A DNA stretch of 47,294 bases, from contig CACZIT010000032.1 of the NCBI GenBank assembly GCA_902781315.1, forward strand, positions 1 to 47,294. Reading direction: 5' to 3'. Source of the DNA: an uncultured Prevotellaceae bacterium (GTDB lineage: Bacteria > Bacteroidota > Bacteroidia > Bacteroidales > Bacteroidaceae). Position numbers and translations under genes: made by a program. The notes below the pieces were generated by a model that had not been told where the DNA came from, made no database searches, and saw nothing but the letters and a program-made list of their open reading frames with translations. Below are positions 5,801 to 12,169 of this stretch, piece by piece. Positions within the stretch are counted from its first letter, which is position 1. Each line of letters starts with the position of its first letter.

Positions 5801-8332
5801 ATGAAACGAATACTTGCCTTTACCATGACCGCATGGCTGTCGGCATCCGCGCTGGCAGCCGATGTGAAGATTTCCACCTTCCGCTATGCCGGCCCCTACG
5901 AAGTGCGCACCCCCGTGATGCTCGACTCGGTGAACCTGAATTCCGAGCCTTTCAAGGCCTCCGCGCTCATCGACACGCCGCTGAAACTCGACCTGGCACG
6001 CCATGCCACGCAGACCACCGACAGCCTGCTGCCCGCCTGCACCTACGACCAGGCGCTCTGCCTGCTGCAGGCCGACGTTCAGGTGTCAGGCTACGCCAAG
6101 GCTACACTGGCAGTTAAGCACCTGAAGGACTACCAGCTCTACGTCGACGGCAAGAAGGCCAGTGGCGAGCTCGACCTGCTGGCCGGCACCCACGAGATTG
6201 TCGTGAAGTACCTGGCGAAGGCCGAGCGCCGCGACACCGCCGTGGTGGTCGTCACGCCCACGAAGGGCAGCGAGGTCACGGTGGTCAGTCCTACGGGCGG
6301 CAAGCGCCTCTACACGCTCAGCGACGTCACCGACGGCACCCGCATCACGGGTGTGAGCCTCTCGCCCGACGGCCGCTACCTCATCACGCGCTACACCGAG
6401 ACGCAGCCGGGCGGTAAAAGTTCGACGCGCAGCGTGCTCACCGAGGTGAAGACGCGTCGCCAGCTGCTCACCACTGATAAGTACATCGCCTGGATGCCGC
6501 GCACCTCGCGCTACTACTACACCGAGAACGGTGACGGCGGTCGCCGCATCATCGTCGCCGATCCTGCCACCGGCACACAGCTGACGCTGGCCAAGTCGTT
6601 GCCCAACGACGGCTTCAGCATCATGCCCGACGAGCGCCACCTGCTCTTCACCCACAACAGCGAGGAGCCCAAGCATGGCGACGGCGTCTACGAGATCAGC
6701 GAGCCCGACGACCGTCAGCCCGGTTGGCGCCAGCGCTCCACGCTCTCGCTCTACGACACGCAGACCGGCCTCTCCCAGCAGCTCACCTACGGTTACCACA
6801 GCGTCAGCGCTGCCGACATCTCTGCCGACGGCCGCTATCTGCTGCTCATGGGCAGTCGCAGCCGACTGACGCAGCGCCCCACCACGCTGTTCAGCATCAT
6901 GCGCCTCGACCTCAACACCATGCAGGTGGACACGCTCGTCAGCGACGACGGCTTCCTGAATGGTGCGCAATTTTCGCCCGACGGCCGACAGGTGCTCATC
7001 ACGGGTTCGCCCGAGTGTCTCGACGGCATCGGCAAGAACGTGCCCGAGGGTCGCATTCCGAGCATGACCGACATCCAGCTCTACCTCTTCGACATCGCCT
7101 CCCGCAAGGCGACGGCCCTCACGCGGACGTTCAACCCCAGCGTGCAGACCGCCGTGTGGAGCGAGGCCGACGGGCAAGTGTACTTCACCGCCGAGGATCG
7201 CGACTGCATCCATCTCTTCCGCCTGAACCCGAAGACGCTGAAGATTTCGCGCATCGACGTGCCCGAGGAACTCGTCACCCGCTTCTCGCTCTCCCGCACC
7301 ACGCCGCTCATGGCCTTCACTGGTCAGGGCGCCAGCCATGCCAACCGCAGCTATCTGCTGGATTTGAACACGCTGAAGGCTCCCAAGGAGTATTTCAGGA
7401 GTGCAGGCCTGCAGGAGGGTAGGGGTGTCGGCGTCAGTCTTGCCAGTCCAAAACTGCTGGAAGACCCCAACACCGAACTGCTGAAGGACATCGAGCTGGG
7501 CGACTGCCAGCCGTGGGACTTCGTGTCGTCGCGCGGCGACACCATCTGCGGCCGCTACTACCTGCCGCCCCACTTCGATGCCTCGAAGAAATATCCCATG
7601 ATCGTGAACTACTACGGCGGCTGCTCACCCACGAGCCGCAACTTCGAGACGCGCTATCCCCAGCACGCCTATGCCGCCCTGGGCTACGTGGTCTACGTCA
7701 TCAACCCCAGCGGTGCCACGGGCTTCGGCCAGGAGTTCTCCAGCCGCCACGTGAACACCGCCGGTAAGGGTGTGGCCGAGGACATCATCGAGGGTGTGAA
7801 GCGTTTCTGTGCCGACCACGCGTTTGTCGACGAGAAGAAGATAGGCTGCATCGGCGCCAGCTACGGCGGTTTCATGACCCAGTATCTGCAGACGCAGACC
7901 GACCTCTTCGCCGCTGCCATCAGCCATGCCGGCATCAGCGACCACACCAGCTACTGGGGCGAGGGCTACTGGGGCTATAGCTACAGCGAGGTGTCGATGG
8001 CCGAGAGCTATCCCTGGACGCGCCGCGACCTCTACGTCGACCAGAGTCCGCTCTTCAATGCCGACAAGATCCACACGCCGCTGCTCTTCCTCCACGGTGC
8101 TGCCGACACGAACGTGCCTGTGGGAGAGTCTATCCAGATGTTCAATGCCTTGAAACTATTGGGGCGACCCACGGCCTTCGTCGTTGTAGAGGGCGAGAAC
8201 CACTGGATCATGGACTACCAGAAGCGCCAGAAGTGGCAGAACACCATCTTCGCCTGGTTCCAGAAGTGGCTGAAGGGCGACAGCTCGTGGTGGGACTACA
8301 TGTACAAACCCCTTCCAGGCAATGAAGACTAA
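5801..8332 (+). CDS. Exported S9 prolyl-oligopeptidase-family serine peptidase
   Basis: A protein of 843 residues with an N-terminal signal peptide (cleavage near ALA-A, residue 20). The middle of the protein carries beta-propeller-type repeats such as SLSPDGRYLITRY, SADGRYLLLMGSR and FSPDGRQVLITG. The C-terminal ~250 residues are an alpha/beta-hydrolase domain. The nucleophile is Ser687 in GASYGG, with Asp769 in HGAADTNVP and His801 in EGENHW completing the triad. Enzymes of this type remove dipeptides or cleave short peptides, often after proline, in the periplasm of Bacteroidales that ferment peptides. It has its own promoter. Its stop overlaps the possible upstream start of the first deoxynucleoside kinase, so the kinases are probably in the same transcript. 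Confidence 0.92.
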   Translation: MKRILAFTMTAWLSASALAADVKISTFRYAGPYEVRTPVMLDSVNLNSEPFKASALIDTPLKLDLARHATQTTDSLLPACTYDQALCLLQADVQVSGYAKATLAVKHLKDYQLYVDGKKASGELDLLAGTHEIVVKYLAKAERRDTAVVVVTPTKGSEVTVVSPTGGKRLYTLSDVTDGTRITGVSLSPDGRYLITRYTETQPGGKSSTRSVLTEVKTRRQLLTTDKYIAWMPRTSRYYYTENGDGGRRIIVADPATGTQLTLAKSLPNDGFSIMPDERHLLFTHNSEEPKHGDGVYEISEPDDRQPGWRQRSTLSLYDTQTGLSQQLTYGYHSVSAADISADGRYLLLMGSRSRLTQRPTTLFSIMRLDLNTMQVDTLVSDDGFLNGAQFSPDGRQVLITGSPECLDGIGKNVPEGRIPSMTDIQLYLFDIASRKATALTRTFNPSVQTAVWSEADGQVYFTAEDRDCIHLFRLNPKTLKISRIDVPEELVTRFSLSRTTPLMAFTGQGASHANRSYLLDLNTLKAPKEYFRSAGLQEGRGVGVSLASPKLLEDPNTELLKDIELGDCQPWDFVSSRGDTICGRYYLPPHFDASKKYPMIVNYYGGCSPTSRNFETRYPQHAYAALGYVVYVINPSGATGFGQEFSSRHVNTAGKGVAEDIIEGVKRFCADHAFVDEKKIGCIGASYGGFMTQYLQTQTDLFAAAISHAGISDHTSYWGEGYWGYSYSEVSMAESYPWTRRDLYVDQSPLFNADKIHTPLLFLHGAADTNVPVGESIQMFNALKLLGRPTAFVVVEGENHWIMDYQKRQKWQNTIFAWFQKWLKGDSSWWDYMYKPLPGNED

Positions 8333-8336
8333 TGTC

Positions 8337-8372
8337 TTGAACTCCTTGAACTCCCTGAACTCCTTGAACTCC
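8337..8372 (+). repeat. 9-bp tandem repeat, four units of TTGAACTCC
   Basis: Units at 8337, 8346, 8355 (CTGAACTCC) and 8364. Because the unit is three codons long, an upstream in-frame ATG at 8322 would translate it as repeated Leu-Asn-Ser ahead of the kinase. The reverse complement GGAGTTCAA resembles the 9-bp unit before the second SusD gene at 41324-41353. Confidence 0.85.
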
Positions 8373-8378
8373 AAGAAA

Positions 8379-9008
8379 ATGCACATCGCCATAGCAGGAA
8401 ACATCGGGAGCGGAAAGACGACGCTCACCAACATGCTCGCACGCCACTACGGCTGGGAGCCACGCTTCGAGGCAGTGGACTACAATCCCTACCTCGAGGA
8501 TTACTATGCCGACATACCGCGCTGGTCGTTCGCACTGGAGGTGTACTTCCTGAAGCAGCGCTTCCGCGACCTGCTCGACATCGCCCGCTCAGAGAAGACC
8601 ATCATCCAGGACCGCTCCATCTTCGAGGGCGTCTACGTGTTCACGGCCAACAACCACGCCATGGGCAACCTCGACGACCGCGACTTCGAGACCTACATGG
8701 AGCTCTTCGAGTCGATGCTCTACATCGTGCGCCATCCCGACCTGATGATCTATCTGCGCGCCTCGGTGCCCCATCTGGTGGCCAACATCCAGAAGCGCGG
8801 CCGCGACTACGAGCAGACCATCCCCCTGGACTACCTCGCCAACCTCAACGACCGCTACGAGGACTTCATCTTCAACAAATACCGCGGTCGCGTGCTCGTG
8901 GTCGATGCCGACCCGCTCGACTTCCAGAACAACCCCCGCGACTTCGCCGGCATCATCGACAAGATAGATAGTACGCTGTTCGGACTGTTCTCTAGCCCCC
9001 TAATATAG
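8379..9008 (+). CDS. Deoxynucleoside kinase, first of a tandem pair
   Basis: A protein of 209 residues from MHIAIAGN, the same start as the second kinase. An in-frame ATG at 8322 would add 19 residues made of LNS repeats, which I take as non-native. The P-loop is GNIGSGKTT at residues 7-15, DRSIFEG is the DRS motif of the dAK/dGK/dCK family, and KRGRDYEQ is the arginine-rich lid. It phosphorylates deoxynucleosides in the salvage pathway; specificity cannot be read reliably. The last residues (SPLI) and the TAG stop are encoded by a palindromic repeat starting at 8994, whereas the sister kinase ends FGLFPM. The original C terminus was probably replaced by repeat insertion. Confidence 0.88.
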   Translation: MHIAIAGNIGSGKTTLTNMLARHYGWEPRFEAVDYNPYLEDYYADIPRWSFALEVYFLKQRFRDLLDIARSEKTIIQDRSIFEGVYVFTANNHAMGNLDDRDFETYMELFESMLYIVRHPDLMIYLRASVPHLVANIQKRGRDYEQTIPLDYLANLNDRYEDFIFNKYRGRVLVVDADPLDFQNNPRDFAGIIDKIDSTLFGLFSSPLI

Positions 9009-9026
9009 GGGGATGGGGGTCTTGAG
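8994..9026 (+). repeat. Dispersed palindromic repeat, CCCCCTA/TAGGGGG family
   Basis: Arms CCCCCTA (8996-9002) and TAGGGGG (9006-9012) with a 3-base loop, then ATGGGGGTCTTGAG. The same 33-base element occurs in this orientation at 47261-47293. It occurs in inverted orientation in each unit of the tandem array at 9085-9243. It overlaps the end of the first kinase gene. Confidence 0.85.
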
Positions 9027-9084
9027 TAATCTCATATCCCCTCCATCAGTTCATCATTAAGAAATAGAGTTAGTTAACATAATG

Positions 9085-9243
9085 TATCACGAGACCCCCA
9101 CCCCCCTATGTTAGGGGGCAAGGAGTATCACGAGACCCCCACCCCCCTATGTTAGGGGGCAAGGAGTATCACGAGACCCCCACCCCCCTATGTTAGGGGG
9201 CAAGGAGTATCACGAGACCCCCAACCCCTATGTTAGGGGGCAA
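9085..9243 (+). repeat. 41-bp tandem repeat, about four units
   Basis: Units start at 9085, 9126, 9167 and 9208; the first three are identical and the fourth is one base shorter and slightly diverged. Each unit contains CCCCCTA-tgt-TAGGGGG, able to fold into a strong hairpin, plus the spacer CAAGGAGTATCACGAGACCC. There are no unique spacers, so it is not CRISPR. The last TAGGGGG lies 8 bases before the ATG of the second kinase and may act as its ribosome binding site, hidden in the hairpin. Confidence 0.92.
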
Positions 9244-9248
9244 CAATT

Positions 9249-9866
9249 ATGCACATAGCCATAGCAGGAAACATCGGAAGCGGCAAGACCACGCTCACCA
9301 AGCTCCTTGCCAAGCGTTACGGCTGGACCCCACGGTTCGAGCCCGTCGACAACAACCCCTATCTCGCCGACTTCTATGCCGACATGAAGCGGTGGGCGTT
9401 CAACACCCAGATCTACTTCCTCAACAAACGATTCAAAGAGGTGGTGGAGATTTCGCAGTCGCCGGAGACCATCATCCAGGATCGTACGATCTTTGAGGAT
9501 GCCCGCATCTTTGCGCCAAACCTCCATGCTCAAGGCATGATGTCCGACCGCGACTTTGAAAACTACCAAGACCTCTTCGAACTGATGATTTCGCTCGTGA
9601 AACTGCCCGACCTGATGATCTACATCCGCTCCACCATCCCCACGCTGGTGGCTCAGATTCAGAAGCGCGGCCGCGAGTACGAGCAGGGCATCCGCATCGA
9701 CTACCTCGAGGGCCTGGGCCGCCGCTACGAGGAGTGGATCAGCACCTACAAGGGTCCGCTCATCATCGTCGATGGCGACAACGTGAAGTTTGGCGAGTCA
9801 GCCGAGGACCTGCAGAAGGTCACCGACATGATCGATGCCAAGCTCTTCGGACTGTTCCCGATGTAG
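9249..9866 (+). CDS. Deoxynucleoside kinase, second of a tandem pair
   Basis: A protein of 205 residues, clearly paralogous to the kinase at 8379-9008 over its whole length. The P-loop is GNIGSGKTT at 7-15. QDRTIFEDARIFA is the DRT variant of the DRS motif, where the first kinase has QDRSIFEGVYVF. The lid is KRGREYEQG. The two differ mainly in the substrate-pocket region around residues 75-100, which suggests different base preference, as in known dAK/dGK pairs. Family knowledge supports 5'-phosphorylation of deoxynucleosides with ATP. The gene is separated from its sister only by the 41-bp repeat array and has no visible promoter, so it is likely expressed by read-through. Confidence 0.9.
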   Translation: MHIAIAGNIGSGKTTLTKLLAKRYGWTPRFEPVDNNPYLADFYADMKRWAFNTQIYFLNKRFKEVVEISQSPETIIQDRTIFEDARIFAPNLHAQGMMSDRDFENYQDLFELMISLVKLPDLMIYIRSTIPTLVAQIQKRGREYEQGIRIDYLEGLGRRYEEWISTYKGPLIIVDGDNVKFGESAEDLQKVTDMIDAKLFGLFPM

Positions 9867-9884
9867 GGTTTTAAGGAGTCCTTC

Positions 9885-9986
9885 TTAAAAGAGACATGCT
9901 TCCGCCCCGATCACGCCGAGGAGGGCGGTAGCAACCGCTGCCACGACGCGCAGCAGCAGTTGCCAAGTGTTTCTGTTCAGTTTCAT
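9885..9986 (-). CDS. Smalltalk-type very small membrane protein
   Basis: A 33-residue frame (MKLNRNTWQLLLRVVAAVAT, then ALLGVIGAEACLF). AGGAGG sits about 13 bases before the ATG, and the gene begins 27 bases after the HU-family gene. The sequence has the pattern of the tiny Bacteroidetes proteins called 'smalltalk': a short charged start with TW, one hydrophobic helix with TAL-LGV, and a Cys near the end. Such genes sit next to HU-like and cell-wall amidase or M15 genes, exactly as here. The function is unknown. The family name comes from memory of this context and pattern, not from a search. Confidence 0.75.
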   Translation of the reverse strand: MKLNRNTWQLLLRVVAAVATALLGVIGAEACLF

Positions 9987-10013
9987 CTGTCAGTCACTAA
10001 CCTCCTTTCTGGC

Positions 10014-10472
10014 TTAGTCGCCGGTGTTCTCGTTGTCGTCCTCGCCGCTCTTGTCAACGCTGTAGGGCTTCAGCTCCTGCACGTGCAGGTTGTCGAGGAA
10101 CACCTTGTGGCGCTTGTTGCCGTCGGCAGCACTCCAGTGGGTCTCGGGGCGGAAGTTCACTCTCGAGCCTACGATGTGCTTCGTGGCGGTGAACTCCTTC
10201 GCACTCTCGGCGGCCTTCGTCTTCAGGCCGATCTTAAACGAGCCCAGTCCGTTCAGCTTCACGCGGTAGCCGTCCTGCAGCTTCTTGTTCATCACGAACA
10301 CCAGGGCGCGCATCACGGCCACGACGTCGGCGTCGGTAGCGGTGCAGAGCTTCTCGATCTCGGCGATGAGGCCCTCGGTGTCGATGGTCTGGATGGCAAC
10401 GGCACGGGCGTACCACTTGCCTACGTTCACACTCTTGGGATTGTTCTCCTGATACAACTTGTAAAATACCAT
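10014..10472 (-). CDS. HU-family DNA-binding protein
   Basis: A protein of 152 residues, longer than classical 90-residue HU because of an extended N terminus (MVFYKLYQENNPKSVNVGKW) and an acidic tail. The middle carries the HU-like fold: LIAEIEKLC, VVAVMRALVFVMNKKLQDGY and the strand-turn VKLNGLGSFKIGLKTKAAES. The tail from about residue 130 is rich in Asp, Glu and Asn. Proteins of this Bacteroidetes subfamily bind DNA as dimers, but their specific role is unknown. It is followed closely by the smalltalk gene and preceded by its own promoter, with a leader of about 115 bases. Together with the M15 peptidase gene it forms a conserved small cluster. Confidence 0.88.
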   Translation of the reverse strand: MVFYKLYQENNPKSVNVGKWYARAVAIQTIDTEGLIAEIEKLCTATDADVVAVMRALVFVMNKKLQDGYRVKLNGLGSFKIGLKTKAAESAKEFTATKHIVGSRVNFRPETHWSAADGNKRHKVFLDNLHVQELKPYSVDKSGEDDNENTGD

Positions 10473-10595
10473 ACTTTGTTTCCTTTCTTTGTTTTAAATG
10501 GTTGATTAATTAAGGTTTGTTTTTTTGAATAGATTGGTGTCCACACGTTCTTCTTTTTCATGTCCGGCCAGACTGTTTGTTCGTGTTTCCGAGTG

Positions 10596-10627
10596 CAAAG
10601 GTACAACATTCAGACACCCAAGTCAAG
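10596..10627 (-). promoter_or_regulatory. Promoter for the HU-family gene
   Basis: On the minus strand CTTG (10627-10624, one mismatch to TTTG), 20 bp spacer, TACCTTTG (10603-10596). It implies a 5' leader of about 115 bases before the ATG at 10472. Confidence 0.65.
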
Positions 10628-10669
10628 TTTTATCTGGGTACACATCTGGGTAGTTGCCCTTTTTCGTCA

Positions 10670-11155
10670 TCATTTTCGTCCTATCCACGGCATTTTCTGG
10701 TGAATCCTCGCCACGTAGTCGGCGTTGTGGCTGTGGCGGTTGGTGCCCTGCTGGCGGTACGACACGTGCAGCCACCGTGCCTTTCCGTCGGCCGAGCGCT
10801 CGAACAACAGCTGGTCGTAGTCCAGGTGTTCCACGATGTAGGCATACATCTTCCGTCCGGTCTCGCTGCTGCCCACGTGCAGGTCGGCGGCCTCACCCAG
10901 CATGTGCTGCGACCGGCTGACGCCGCCCACCCGCCGGTTCAGTTCCGGGCAGCGGTAGCCGCTCGTCACGCGGATTGCGCCGAACTGCCTGCGCAGTGGT
11001 TCCAGCACGTTCACGCAGAGGGCCCGCAGCCGTTCCGTCACCTCCAGGGAGGGCGTGTTGTCGATGTTGTTCACCATTGCCGTCCGTGAGACGACAAATT
11101 CGCGGAGCGCGAAGTGCTCCGTCAGTCTTTCATTCATTTTCCTTTGTGTCTTCAT
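10670..11155 (-). CDS. M15-family peptidase, D-Ala-D-Ala carboxypeptidase-like
   Basis: A protein of 161 residues; MNERLTEHF at 11137 is an alternative start six codons in. The opening LTEHFALREFVVSRTA and the segment IRVTSGYRCPELNRRVGG are typical of peptidase M15A proteins. The zinc site is seen as SQHMLGEAADLHV (His-x3-Gly-x3-Asp type) and the later WLHVSY His. Such enzymes cut peptidoglycan cross-links or stem peptides; in Bacteroidetes they occur in a small cluster with HU-like and smalltalk genes, often near mobile DNA. There is no signal peptide, so export, if any, would need a partner. No promoter is evident upstream; the MITE-like element begins 63 bp away. Confidence 0.87.
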   Translation of the reverse strand: MKTQRKMNERLTEHFALREFVVSRTAMVNNIDNTPSLEVTERLRALCVNVLEPLRRQFGAIRVTSGYRCPELNRRVGGVSRSQHMLGEAADLHVGSSETGRKMYAYIVEHLDYDQLLFERSADGKARWLHVSYRQQGTNRHSHNADYVARIHQKMPWIGRK

Positions 11156-11284
11156 GGTTTTCTTTCTTTTATAAATTAACTCTTATCGCGTACCTACGGC
11201 ACGCCAGCCACATACCAATAGGGAACGATATATCTGTTCTTTCCCCGCTGCACTACGAAAGCGGCAAAGCCGAGCGGACACAAG

Positions 11285-11331
11285 GACCTCGGAGAGGTCG
11301 CATATGCTTAACCGCAGGTCTTGACCTGCGG
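11285..11331 (-). repeat. Two-hairpin palindromic module, copy A
   Basis: Palindromes GACCTC-gga-GAGGTC (11285-11299) and CCGCAGGTC-tt-GACCTGCGG (11312-11331) are 12 bases apart. With the adjoining minus-strand sequence CATCTTCGAAGTCG it matches copy C at 16219-16317. It lies inside the MITE-like element. Confidence 0.8.
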
Positions 11332-11384
11332 AAAAGTGTAACTATGCAGGGAGCGACTTCGAAGATGCAGTAATTCTTGTTGTG

Positions 11385-11470
11385 CGACCCCTCTGGGGTC
11401 GTAGCAATGAGGATGACTTGCCCCCGCAGGTCAAGACCTGCGGTTATGCAAATGAGACCCCGTTGGGGTC
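11385..11470 (+). repeat. Palindromic module, copy B, with extra hairpin
   Basis: CGACCCC-tct-GGGGTCG (11385-11401), CCGCAGGTC-aa-GACCTGCGG (11424-11443) and GACCCC-gtt-GGGGTC (11456-11470). The last two repeat the order and spacing of copies A and C. Confidence 0.8.
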
Positions 11471-11561
11471 TTTTCTCCATTTGTCCTTGTGTCCGCTCGG
11501 CCCGCAGGGACGCTTTCAGAGCGAAGCGGGGAAAGAACAGGTATATCGTTCCCTACCAATA

Positions 11562-11629
11562 ACCTATCACCTATCACCTATTACCTATCACCTATTACCT
11601 ATCACCTATTACCTATTACCTATCACCTA
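11562..11629 (+). repeat. 7-bp microsatellite ACCTATC/ACCTATT
   Basis: Nine full units and a partial one, alternating C or T at the last base. It begins just outside the MITE-like element and its end supplies the stop codon of the RteC-like gene on the minus strand. Confidence 0.9.
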
Positions 11630-11950
11630 CTCCCTTCTCCCATATCTCTCTTCAAAGGGGCGCTGGCGGATGCCTTTGCGGTTGCGGGCGGCCTGGGCCT
11701 TGCCAATGGGGTTGGCGGGGATGGGCAGGCCCAGGTTGCCATAGATGCGCTCCACCATCCAGCGGAAAGTGGCGGGACTGCCGTCGTCGCGCGTCAGCGT
11801 GTTGGTGAGATAGACGATGTAGATCATTTCAATCAGGTCAGCCTTTCCGTAGGCCCACCGGCGGCCGGAGTGTGGAGGAAGGCTGATGAGTTCCTCCACC
11901 TCCTTTGTCATGGCCTGGTAAACCTCTTCGTGGTTCACTTGTGTTTTCAT
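11627..11950 (-). CDS. Small protein resembling the RteC C-terminal region
   Basis: A protein of 107 residues. The central part WAYGKADLIEMIYIVYLTNT, then FRWMVERIYGNLGLPIP and an Arg/Lys-rich end, follows the pattern of the C-terminal domain of RteC. RteC is the regulator of excision in Bacteroides conjugative transposons (Trp/Gly-Lys, then LxELIYALY, then a phenylalanine helix and a basic tail). It is much shorter than full RteC and lacks the N-terminal part, so it may be a stand-alone relative. A perfect inverted repeat and a -7 box sit upstream. The stop codon falls in a 7-bp microsatellite, so the reading end may have shifted. A regulatory role is inferred only. Confidence 0.55.
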   Translation of the reverse strand: MKTQVNHEEVYQAMTKEVEELISLPPHSGRRWAYGKADLIEMIYIVYLTNTLTRDDGSPATFRWMVERIYGNLGLPIPANPIGKAQAARNRKGIRQRPFEERYGRRE

Positions 11951-12011
11951 GGTTCTCTTTTTTTTTAAACTTAATACTTTATGAAAGAAATAGAATTGTT
12001 GATTTCGGGTG

Positions 12012-12055
12012 CAAAGTTAATATGTTTTTGCGAAATGGCATTTCAATTTCGCAAA
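12012..12055 (-). promoter_or_regulatory. -7 element and operator-like inverted repeat for the RteC-like gene
   Basis: TAACTTTG on the minus strand (12019-12012) is a good -7 box. Just upstream lies a perfect 10-bp inverted repeat, TTTGCGAAAT at 12027-12036 and ATTTCGCAAA at 12046-12055, with a 9-base spacer. It covers the region where RNA polymerase would contact the -33, as expected of an operator. Confidence 0.65.
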
Positions 12056-12099
12056 GTGAGTGTTAAAGTGGTGCTCGGGTTAAGATTTTTTAAGAAACG

Positions 12100-12132
12100 A
12101 AAAAAGCAGGCCCCCGTTGTGGGAGCCTGCTT
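12100..12132 (-). terminator. Rho-independent terminator of the 1262-residue protein gene
   Basis: In the minus direction, AAGCAGGCtCCC and GGGgGCCTGCTT form a hairpin with a 5-base loop, followed by six Ts. It lies about 40 bases after the stop codon at 12170. Confidence 0.85.
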
Positions 12133-12169
12133 GCTATGTTGCGAAGTAATGAGGGATGACCTCTTTTTT

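Larger units (their letters stand above)
11219..11555. mobile_element. MITE-like element with long inverted termini
   Basis: Imperfect terminal inverted repeats of about 70 bp: left 11219-11287 starting TAGGGAACGATATA, right 11483-11555 ending TATATCGTTCCCTA. Shared inner blocks are CTGTTCTTTCCCCGCT and GCCGAGCGGACACAAGGAC. A CCAA direct repeat flanks both ends, a possible 4-bp target duplication. The core holds four smaller palindromes and no credible gene, so any transposase must act in trans. Confidence 0.7.

Noticed and set aside
8322-8378. Upstream in-frame start of the first deoxynucleoside kinase
   Set aside because: It would add only LNS repeats from the 9-bp array; the sister kinase starts directly at MHIAIAGN. 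It remains possible and is listed under findings.
9085-9243. Possible CRISPR array
   Set aside because: The 41-bp units follow one another without unique spacers, and no cas gene is present.
10427-10609. 60-residue frame overlapping the HU leader
   Set aside because: It overlaps the HU start and the -7 box lies inside it, so it cannot be transcribed whole from that promoter.
11253-11480. 75-residue frame inside the MITE-like element
   Set aside because: It is made by the palindromes (repeated AGLDLR), with no promoter or homologous motif.
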